From Duganella dendranthematis (GTDB lineage: Bacteria; Pseudomonadota; Gammaproteobacteria; Burkholderiales; Burkholderiaceae_D), in assembly GCF_012849375.1 (NCBI RefSeq), contig NZ_CP051684.1, positions 5,766,001 through 5,830,000 of the forward strand: DNA of 64,000 nt, given 5' to 3'. Each line of letters starts with the position of its first letter. Position 1 is the stretch's first letter. A program made the position numbers and the translations under genes. The notes beneath the pieces are model-generated. The model saw only the letters and a program-made list of their open reading frames with translations. It made no database searches and was not told the origin of the DNA. Shown here piece after piece: positions 26,836-33,466 of this stretch.

Positions 26836-27707
26836 CCGCGCCTTACGCGCCACAGTCGCCGCAAACGCCACGGGCGCCGCACGAATTCGAGCGGGAGCAT
26901 CGGCCGCAGGCGCTGCAAACACCACGCGCGCCGCAACCTCGCCAGACCACCGAACGCCACATCGCCGGACGCGGTACGCCGGACGCCGACTGGCAAGCAT
27001 GGCGCGGTCTGGCCGAACTGCCGCCCATCACCGCAGCCGAACTCGCGCCGACGCAGGGACGCGCCATCATCATCGCGCCGCATCCCGACGACGAAGTGCT
27101 GGCCTGCGGCGGCCTGCTGCAACTGCTGCATGCCCAAGGCACGCGCACCGTCCTGCTGGCGGTGACCGACGGCACCGCAAGCCATCCCGGCTCCGGCCTG
27201 CTGTCGCCGACCGATCTGGCGCGCCTGCGTCCCCAGGAAACCGCCGCCGCCTTGCAAACGATGGGCCTTGACAACGCCAACGCGCCACAACTATTACGCG
27301 CCCGCCTGCCCGATGGACAGGTCCGCGCGCATCTGGAAGAGCTGCACACGCTGCTGCGCCAGCTGCTGCGGCCTGACGACACGGTGTTCGTCACCTGGCG
27401 CCAGGACGGCCATCCCGACCATGAAGCATGCGGCCTGGCCGCATCGCTGGCGGCCCGCGCCTGCCGCGCGACGCTGGTGGAAATGCCGGTATGGAGCTGG
27501 CATTGGGCCACGCCAGGCGACCCACGTTTGCCGTGGCATCGCGCACGCCGCCTGCAACTGAGCGACGACGTCCTGCGCCGCAAGCAACAAGCCGTCCAGT
27601 GCTTCCAGACGCAATTACATGACGATCCGTCCAGCGGGCAGCAGGCGATCCTGCCGCCGCACGTGCTGGCCCGCCTGCTCCATCCCTACGAGATCTACTT
27701 CACATGA
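26823..27707 (+). CDS. PIG-L/LmbE family N-deacetylase
   Basis: 294 residues. The zinc-binding motifs of the PIG-L/LmbE family are intact: APHPDDEVLACGG near residue 85 and QDGHPDHEACGLA near residue 200, with TDGTASHPGS between. Members remove N-acetyl groups from GlcNAc-containing lipids, mycothiol or antibiotic precursors. The first 65 residues are proline/glutamine-rich with repeated PQTPRAP-like units and are probably disordered. The ATG at 26823 is preceded by AGGAGG. It overlaps the next gene by four bases (ATGA), so the cassette is translationally coupled. Confidence 0.92.
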   Translation: MGVMTAPYAPQSPQTPRAPHEFEREHRPQALQTPRAPQPRQTTERHIAGRGTPDADWQAWRGLAELPPITAAELAPTQGRAIIIAPHPDDEVLACGGLLQLLHAQGTRTVLLAVTDGTASHPGSGLLSPTDLARLRPQETAAALQTMGLDNANAPQLLRARLPDGQVRAHLEELHTLLRQLLRPDDTVFVTWRQDGHPDHEACGLAASLAARACRATLVEMPVWSWHWATPGDPRLPWHRARRLQLSDDVLRRKQQAVQCFQTQLHDDPSSGQQAILPPHVLARLLHPYEIYFT

Positions 27708-28306
27708 GTGAACACTTCCAGCAGCTGTACGAGCAAAACAACGATCCCTGGCAGGTTCGCCAGCGCTGGTACGAGCAGCGCAAACGCGCCTTGCTGATGG
27801 CCAGCCTGCCGGCGCCGCATTACCACCACGCCTTCGAGCCGGCTTGCGGCAATGGCGAACTGACCGCCGCCCTGGCCCGTCGCGCCGATTGCGTGACCGC
27901 CAGCGACCTGTCGCCCGCAGCCGTGGAGCTGACCCGCAAGCGCGTCGCCGGCCTGCCAGCCGGCCGCGTTACGGTCGCGTGCCAGCGCGTGCCGGGAGAA
28001 TGGCCGGCCGGCGCCGCCTTCGATCTGATTGTCATCAGCGAAATGGCCTACTACCTCAACGACGACGAATTGGATCAGCTGCGTGCGAACTGCGTCAATT
28101 CGCTGGCCCTGAGCGGTGCACTGGTGCTGTGCCACTGGCGCCGGCCAATCAACGACGGCAGTCAGAGTGCAGACGCTATCCACGCCTCATTTGACGCCGT
28201 CCCGCAACTGAATCGCATCGCCCACCACGAGGAGGCCGACTTCCTGCTGGACGTCTGGTCGCTCGATCCGCGCTCGGTAGCGCAACACGAAGGAGTTACG
28301 GCATGA
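27704..28306 (+). CDS. NodS-like SAM-dependent methyltransferase
   Basis: 200 residues. The opening NNDPWQVRQRWYEQRKRALLMASLP and the SAM-binding FEPACGNGELTAALARR ... TASDLSPAAVELTRKRV match the NodS family, whose founding member N-methylates deacetylated chitooligosaccharides in Nod factor synthesis. Here it follows a PIG-L deacetylase and precedes a GT2 enzyme, so methylation of a freed amino group on a sugar or similar acceptor is plausible (inference). It overlaps both neighbours by four bases. Confidence 0.9.
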   Translation: MSEHFQQLYEQNNDPWQVRQRWYEQRKRALLMASLPAPHYHHAFEPACGNGELTAALARRADCVTASDLSPAAVELTRKRVAGLPAGRVTVACQRVPGEWPAGAAFDLIVISEMAYYLNDDELDQLRANCVNSLALSGALVLCHWRRPINDGSQSADAIHASFDAVPQLNRIAHHEEADFLLDVWSLDPRSVAQHEGVTA

Positions 28307-29016
28307 TCGGCATCGTCATCCCCGCCCACAATGAAGAACTGTACCTTGACGCCTGCCTGCACGCTGCACGCGCCGCAGCAGCCGCTCCGGCGCTGCACGG
28401 CGAAGCAGTCCGCATCACGGTGGCATTGGACAGCTGCACCGACCGCTCGCGCGCCATCGTCGAACGTCACGCCGCCCAATCGGACCTAAGCTGCGTCATC
28501 GACTGCCTGTGCGTGGAAGCGCGCAACGTCGGCGTCACCCGGGCCGCCGGCGCGCGCCACATGCTGCGCCACGGTGCGCGCTGGCTGGCCTTCACCGACG
28601 CCGATACCCAGGTGTCGCCCAACTGGCTGGTAGCGCAACTGCACCTCAACGTTGACGTGGTATGCGGCACCGTGGCGGTGGACGACTGGTCGCCGCACCG
28701 CCACAATGCGGAAGTGCTGCGCCGTCACTTCCACAACAGCTATACCGACGCCGACGGCCACCACCATATCCACGGCGCCAATATGGGCGTGGCGGCCGAC
28801 GCCTACCTGCGCGCCGGCGGCTTCGAGCCCCTCGCCTGTAGCGAGGACGTGGCGCTGGTGACGGCGCTGGAGCGCTCCGGCGCCCGCTTCGCCTGGAGCG
28901 CGGCGCCGCGCGTGACCACCAGCGCGCGCTGCGACGCCAAGGCGCGCGGCGGCTTTGGCGATACGCTGCTACGCTACGCCGAAAGCGCCCGCGCGGCCGC
29001 TGCTGCCGGAATCTGA
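28303..29016 (+). CDS. family 2 glycosyltransferase
   Basis: 237 residues, one GT-A domain with no membrane helix. Motifs: IGIVIPAHNEELYLDACLHAA at the N-terminus, RNVGVTRAAGARHML, the metal-binding DADTQVSPNWL, and the acceptor-side HIHGANMGVAADAYLRAGGFEPL followed by SEDVALV. It would transfer a sugar from a nucleotide donor to an unknown acceptor. It is the last gene of the cassette, starting on an ATGA overlap with the methyltransferase. Confidence 0.9.
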   Translation: MIGIVIPAHNEELYLDACLHAARAAAAAPALHGEAVRITVALDSCTDRSRAIVERHAAQSDLSCVIDCLCVEARNVGVTRAAGARHMLRHGARWLAFTDADTQVSPNWLVAQLHLNVDVVCGTVAVDDWSPHRHNAEVLRRHFHNSYTDADGHHHIHGANMGVAADAYLRAGGFEPLACSEDVALVTALERSGARFAWSAAPRVTTSARCDAKARGGFGDTLLRYAESARAAAAAGI

Positions 29017-29148
29017 CGCGGCACGCAGAAAATATCGTACCATTGCATCTCAGGACGTAGCCAGCCACCGCCGCCACGCAAACCCCAGCAGTAATGCCGC
29101 CGAAACGCAGCAGACCCGCAGGCCGACGGCGGCCGCAAAGGAGTCCCG

Positions 29149-30465
29149 ATGGCGCCACCCGTTTTATCCACCCCGCTTGAGCCGACGGCTGCTGGCGCCA
29201 ACAGCCAGCGCAGCGTGCCGGTGCTCGGCCACGGCCCATGGTGGCGCCGCTTCCTCAGCTTCGCCGGTCCCGGCTACCTGGTGGCGGTCGGCTATATGGA
29301 CCCCGGCAACTGGGCCACCGACCTTGCCGGCGGCGCCGCCTACGGCTATTCCCTGCTATGGATCATCGGCCTGTCCAGCTGCATGGCGATGCTGTTGCAG
29401 ATCCTGTCGGCGCGGCTTGGCATCGTGGCGCAGGCGGATCTGGCGCAGCTGTGTCGCATGCACTCGTCGCGCCGCTCGGCGGTGGCGCAATGGCTGATGT
29501 GCGAGGTCGCCATCTGCGCCTGCGACCTGGCGGAAGTCATCGGCACCGCCATCGCCCTCAAACTGCTGTTCGGGATACCGCTGACTTACGGCGTGATACT
29601 GACCGCGCTCGACGTGCTGGCCATTCTGTGGCTGCAGCAGCGCGGCTTCCGCTATCTGGAAGCCTTTGTCATGGCGCTGCTGGGCGTGATTTTCCTGTGC
29701 TTCGCCATCAACCTGCTACTCGCGCAGCCGGAATGGCGCGCGGTGGCCGCAGGCTTCATCCCCACCACGCAAACCGTCACCGATCCCGGCATGCTGTATC
29801 TGGCCATCGGCATCATCGGCGCCACCGTCATGCCACATAACCTGTACCTGCATTCGTCCACCGTGCAGACGCGCAGTTTCAGCACCAGCGAGGACGGCAA
29901 GCACAAGGCCATCTCGTTCGCCTCGGCCGACATCGTGGTGGCGCTGGGCCTGGCCTTCCTGGTCAACGCCGCTATTCTGATTACCTCGGCAGCGGTGTTC
30001 CACACCAGCGGCCACGCCGAAGTGGCGGACCTGGAACAAGCCTACAAACTGCTTGGACCACTGACCGGTGCCGCGCTGGCCAGCATCCTGTTCGGCGTGG
30101 CGCTACTGGCGGCCGGCCTCAGCTCCTCGGTCACGGCCACGCTGGCCGGCCAGATCGTCATGGAAGGTTTTGTCCAACTACGCCTTCCGCCATGGGCGCG
30201 TCGGTTGATCACGCGCGCGGTGGCGATTGTGCCGGCGCTGTTCGTCACCATCGTCTACGGCGACCAGGGCGTGACCAGCCTGCTGATCCTCAGCCAGGTG
30301 ATCCTCAGCTTGCAACTGCCGTTCGCCATGTGGCCGCTGATCCGCTACACCAGCTCGCCCGACATCATGGGACGGTTCGCCACGCCACGCCCGGTCGCCT
30401 GGCTGGCGTGGGGCATGATGGCGCTGATCGTCAGCCTGAATGGCGTGCTGCTATCGCGCCTTTAA
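29149..30465 (+). CDS. mntH: Nramp family Mn2+/Fe2+ transporter
   Basis: 438 residues, eleven membrane helices. The helix-one metal site motif [16 protein letters not shown] and the helix-six [15 protein letters not shown] are both intact, as in functional MntH. It imports Mn2+ (and Fe2+) with protons. A GGAG precedes the ATG. I looked for a manganese riboswitch or MntR/Fur box in the 132-base gap upstream and saw no convincing match, only a GC-rich inverted repeat. Confidence 0.95.
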   Translation: MAPPVLSTPLEPTAAGANSQRSVPVLGHGPWWRRFLSFAGPGYLVAVGYMDPGNWATDLAGGAAYGYSLLWIIGLSSCMAMLLQILSARLGIVAQADLAQLCRMHSSRRSAVAQWLMCEVAICACDLAEVIGTAIALKLLFGIPLTYGVILTALDVLAILWLQQRGFRYLEAFVMALLGVIFLCFAINLLLAQPEWRAVAAGFIPTTQTVTDPGMLYLAIGIIGATVMPHNLYLHSSTVQTRSFSTSEDGKHKAISFASADIVVALGLAFLVNAAILITSAAVFHTSGHAEVADLEQAYKLLGPLTGAALASILFGVALLAAGLSSSVTATLAGQIVMEGFVQLRLPPWARRLITRAVAIVPALFVTIVYGDQGVTSLLILSQVILSLQLPFAMWPLIRYTSSPDIMGRFATPRPVAWLAWGMMALIVSLNGVLLSRL

Positions 30466-30508
30466 ACCGCCCGTCAACCGGACAGCGCAATAATTTATCC
30501 GGGGAAAT

Positions 30509-30522
30509 TTGATCCAGATCAT
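30509..30522 (+). promoter_or_regulatory. FNR/Dnr-type box upstream of the universal stress gene
   Basis: TTGATCCAGATCAT matches the FNR consensus TTGATNNNNATCAA at 9 of 10 defined positions and sits within a wider A/T-flanked palindrome. Its centre (30515.5) is about 62 bases before the start codon, which fits a class II promoter with a start near 30557 and a -10 around 30545-30550. Two FNR-type regulator genes follow, so low-oxygen induction and autoregulation of the block are likely. Confidence 0.8.
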
Positions 30523-30577
30523 AAAATTTGTCGATGAGCTTTGATAGCCTGATAACGGTCATCACAAGGAGCTCATC

Positions 30578-31423
30578 ATGTCTTACAAAAACATTCTGGT
30601 TCACGCCGACTTGTCGCCCCACGCCGCGCAACGCTACGCACTGGCCAGCCAGGTCGCCCTCAGCCACGACGCCCACCTGGTCGGCGCCGCCTTCACCGGC
30701 CTGGCGGTGGAGATTTACCGTAACGCCGCGTTCGCCTACGGCGGCGTACTGCTGTCGGCGGAAGACATCCAGTCCGTCACCGGTAATGCGGAACAGGCGC
30801 TGGCGGGCTTTGTCGCCCACGCCGACAGCGCCGGTAACAGCTATGAGCGCCGCATCAGCGACGACGACGCCGAAACCGGCCTGGTGCTGCAAGCCCGTTA
30901 TACCGACCTGCTGGTGCTGAGCCAGAATGATCCCAACCTGAACGGCCCCGACCTGCTGCGTACGCTGCCGGAACACCTGGCGTTGCACGGCGGCCGCCCG
31001 GTGCTGCTGGTGCCGTATGCCGGCCGCTACAGCCACATCGACCAGCACGCGCTGGTGGCCTGGGATGGCAGCCGCGCCGCTACCCGCGCCGTCACCGATG
31101 CGCTGCCGCTGCTGCGCCAGAGCAAGCGCGTGACGCTGGCGGTGTTTAATGCCGACGGCAACGATGGCGCCCACGGCGAGCAACCAGGCGCCGACATCGC
31201 CCTCTACCTGGCACGCCATGGCGTCAAGGTCGAAGTGGCCCAGCAGCATGCGCCATCCGGGCTGGACATCGGCAACGCCCTGCTGTCGTTGGCGGCGGAC
31301 ATCGGCGCCGACCTGCTGGTGATGGGCGCCTACGGCCACCAGCGCTGGCGCGAAATCGTGCTGGGCGGCGTCACCCGGCGCGTGCTGCAATCGATGACGC
31401 TGCCCGTGCTGATGGCGCATTAA
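30578..31423 (+). CDS. tandem-domain universal stress protein
   Basis: 281 residues made of two Usp domains (about 1-145 and 146-281). The first begins YKNILVHADLSPHAAQRYALA; the second begins HALVAWDGSRAATRAVTDALP and ends with an ATP-binding-type GAYGHQRWREIVLGGVTRRVLQ. Tandem Usp proteins under FNR control are typical of the anaerobic response in proteobacteria. An AAGGAG precedes the ATG. The gene follows an FNR box and is 13 bases upstream of the FNR-like regulator gene. Confidence 0.93.
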   Translation: MSYKNILVHADLSPHAAQRYALASQVALSHDAHLVGAAFTGLAVEIYRNAAFAYGGVLLSAEDIQSVTGNAEQALAGFVAHADSAGNSYERRISDDDAETGLVLQARYTDLLVLSQNDPNLNGPDLLRTLPEHLALHGGRPVLLVPYAGRYSHIDQHALVAWDGSRAATRAVTDALPLLRQSKRVTLAVFNADGNDGAHGEQPGADIALYLARHGVKVEVAQQHAPSGLDIGNALLSLAADIGADLLVMGAYGHQRWREIVLGGVTRRVLQSMTLPVLMAH

Positions 31424-31436
31424 TCGAGGTCGGGCA

Positions 31437-32141
31437 ATGCGTATTGATAGTTACCGCAGCAATTGTGAACGTTGTGTCCACCTGCCGCTGTGCGAAGGCA
31501 CGGCCGACGCCGACCAGATCGCCGGCCATCGCCTGCGCGTGCGCCGGCACGACAGCCTGTATCGTGCCGGCGAGTCGCCGGGCAACCGAATCTACAGCAT
31601 CCGTTCCGGGAGTTTTAAAATGGTGATGACGCGCGCCGGCGGCGAGGAACAGGTGACCGGCTTTGCCATGGCGCCGGAATTCCTCGGCCTGAACACGCTG
31701 GGCGCGGCCGGTCATAACGCCTCGGCGGTGGCGCTGGAGGACAGCGAAGTGTGCGTTATCGACTGGGATCGCCAGGCTTTTCGTGGTCGCCGCCAGCCGA
31801 TGCAGCGACTGGGACTGCACGCGCTACTGGCCGGGGAAATCCGCCGCGCCCAGCACGCCACGCTGCTGCTGCACCACACCCATTCGCGCCAGCGCATGGC
31901 CGATCTGATGTTGAGGCTGTCACAGGCGCACCGCAGCAACGGCTATTCGGCGCTGCGCTTCCGGCTACCGATGTCGCGCTGCGATATTGCCAGCTACATC
32001 GGTGTCAGCGCCGAGTGCGTGAGCAGGTTGCTGGATCAGTTTCGACGCCAGGGGCTGGTGCAGCTGCAGCGGCGCGACCTGACCTTGCTCGATCCGGACG
32101 CGCTGCAACGTGCGGCGGCCGGCGTGGAAAGCGCCGCATGA
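31437..32141 (+). CDS. fnr: FNR-type oxygen-responsive regulator
   Basis: 234 residues. The N-terminal cysteine cluster is C10-x2-C13-x5-C19, the exact spacing of E. coli FNR, with a fourth cysteine at C106 (SEVCVIDW), so a [4Fe-4S] oxygen sensor is predicted. A cyclic-nucleotide-like beta roll and dimer helix precede the helix-turn-helix; the recognition helix SAECVSRLLDQF keeps the E-x2-SR residues that read TTGAT half sites. It probably activates the universal stress gene upstream through the box at 30509. The next regulator starts on an ATGA overlap. Confidence 0.92.
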   Translation: MRIDSYRSNCERCVHLPLCEGTADADQIAGHRLRVRRHDSLYRAGESPGNRIYSIRSGSFKMVMTRAGGEEQVTGFAMAPEFLGLNTLGAAGHNASAVALEDSEVCVIDWDRQAFRGRRQPMQRLGLHALLAGEIRRAQHATLLLHHTHSRQRMADLMLRLSQAHRSNGYSALRFRLPMSRCDIASYIGVSAECVSRLLDQFRRQGLVQLQRRDLTLLDPDALQRAAAGVESAA

Positions 32142-32878
32142 GCCATCGACTTCGCCTGGTGACGCCGGCGCTGGCGGACAGTCTGCGCCGCTGCAGTGGC
32201 TGTCCGCTCAATGTGCTGTGCCTGGACGAGCTGCCGGAAGACGCCGAACGCAATGAACCCTGCATGGAACAGCGCTGCATCCGCCTGCATGGCGGCGAGC
32301 ACCTGTTCCGCGTCTCGGATGCGGTGGACCAGCACCTGTACATTATCCGCAAGGGCGACATCAAGCTGTACCAGCACGGGCGGGAAGGCGGACAGCATAT
32401 TATCGAATTTCTGGGGCCGGGGGCGTGGGTGGGACTGGAGTCACTGAATGAACACCAGCGTCATGCCGGCGCGGTGGCGCTGACCGATTGCGAGATCGCC
32501 ACCGTGCCGTACACGATGCTGACCGCGTTGCTGGACAGGCAGCCGCGCAGCGCCGAGGCGTTTGGGCAGCTGTTGAGCGGGACGATTGCGCGCCACCAGC
32601 AGCACGCTGCCATGTTGCGCAGCACGTCGGCGATACAGCGGGTGGCGCAATTCCTGCTGCATCGGCTGGAGCAGACACAAGGCGTCGCACGCGCGACGTT
32701 GCCGATGTCGCGCCAGGATATTGCGGATTATCTGGGCTTGACGTCCTCCACCGTCAGCCGCTGTTTGAGCGCGTTGCGGCGGCGCGGCTGGCTGACGATG
32801 GGCCAGCGCGCGTACACGCTGCCGGGATTGCGGGACGTGGAAATGGTGGCGGCCGGCGCACCGTTGGCGCTGGATTGA
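32138..32878 (+). CDS. second Crp/FNR family regulator with FNR-like cysteines but altered recognition helix
   Basis: 246 residues. Cysteines at C19-x2-C22-x5-C28 and C118 reproduce the FNR [4Fe-4S] ligand pattern, with two extra cysteines at 42 and 47. The C-terminal helix-turn-helix reads LGLTSSTVSRCLSALRRRG: serine and arginine of the FNR E-x2-SR triad remain but the glutamate is replaced by serine, so the DNA site may differ from TTGAT. It overlaps the first FNR gene by four bases. Two oxygen-type regulators in one operon suggest a hierarchical or divided response. Confidence 0.9.
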   Translation: MSHRLRLVTPALADSLRRCSGCPLNVLCLDELPEDAERNEPCMEQRCIRLHGGEHLFRVSDAVDQHLYIIRKGDIKLYQHGREGGQHIIEFLGPGAWVGLESLNEHQRHAGAVALTDCEIATVPYTMLTALLDRQPRSAEAFGQLLSGTIARHQQHAAMLRSTSAIQRVAQFLLHRLEQTQGVARATLPMSRQDIADYLGLTSSTVSRCLSALRRRGWLTMGQRAYTLPGLRDVEMVAAGAPLALD

Positions 32879-32903
32879 GCGGCGCTGGCAACCCCGGAAG
32901 TAC

Positions 32904-32933
32904 GGGGTCTGACCCCATCCGGGGTCAGACCCC
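32904..32933. repeat. paired GGGGTC(T/A)GACCCC palindromes (REP-like, bidirectional terminator)
   Basis: GGGGTCTGACCCC at 32904-32916 and its reverse complement GGGGTCAGACCCC at 32921-32933 are separated by ATCC. Each 13-mer is itself nearly self-complementary, and the pair forms a perfect long hairpin. It lies between the convergent second-FNR and hemerythrin genes, and the hemerythrin stop codon (32925-32927) falls inside the second copy. A related element is at 36161. Confidence 0.85.
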
Positions 32934-33350
32934 AGCAGGCCGCCGTGCGGGTTCGGCGGACGCTTCCTGGGCCCGCCCGGCCATCTGCAACGCCACCGCC
33001 AACGCCGTATCGGCCGTCGCCAGGTGTACCTGAAACCACGGCAATACCAAGGCCGCCACCTTGCGGCCATTCACAATGTCGCCCGGCGCCAAGCCATGCA
33101 AGGTAGCCAGCACCCGCGCATGCTGCTCGCGATGACTGCGCGTGGCCGGATAGTCAATCGCCTCCATCAACTGTTCCTCCAGCCGGAAATCCACCTCCAG
33201 GCACTCCACCAACCCGGCAAGATGCGCGTCAAACTCTTCATCGGGACCATTCAAAATCAGCTGGATCTGCTCGGCCAAGGCCGCGTGCGCCTCGTCAAAC
33301 AAGGGAATCCCCAGCACCATCTCATTCGTCAACACGTTCGTGTCCATCAT
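32925..33350 (-). CDS. bacteriohemerythrin-like protein with one substituted iron ligand
   Basis: 141 residues, a single hemerythrin four-helix bundle: LGIPLFDEAHAALAEQI (H22), DFRLEEQLMEAIDYPATRSHREQH (E58, H73, H77) and FQVHLATADTALA (H109, D114). The histidine that normally precedes F in the HFxxEE motif is D54, so one iron ligand is changed. Bacteriohemerythrins bind or sense O2. The last residues (RRPAGV and stop) run into the palindromic repeat, so the end of the gene may have been reset by the repeat. It is divergent from patZ. Confidence 0.85.
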   Translation of the reverse strand: MMDTNVLTNEMVLGIPLFDEAHAALAEQIQLILNGPDEEFDAHLAGLVECLEVDFRLEEQLMEAIDYPATRSHREQHARVLATLHGLAPGDIVNGRKVAALVLPWFQVHLATADTALAVALQMAGRAQEASAEPARRPAGV

Positions 33351-33466
33351 GCCTCCTATCCACCATCACACTATGCCGACTTGCTTGTCACAAATCCATG
33401 CTGCAGGTCAAGCGCCAATGATTTGCCGTATAGTGTGGTTTGCCTGTCATTGTCGAGAATAAGCTC

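Noticed and set aside
29017..29148. Possible manganese riboswitch or MntR/Fur box before mntH.
   Set aside because: I could not find the conserved core of the yybP-ykoY motif or a convincing operator; only a GC-rich imperfect hairpin is visible.
33351..33466. FNR box in the hemerythrin-patZ divergent region.
   Set aside because: The best candidate (around GGTCAAGCGCCAATGA) lacks the TTGAT-N4-ATCAA spacing.
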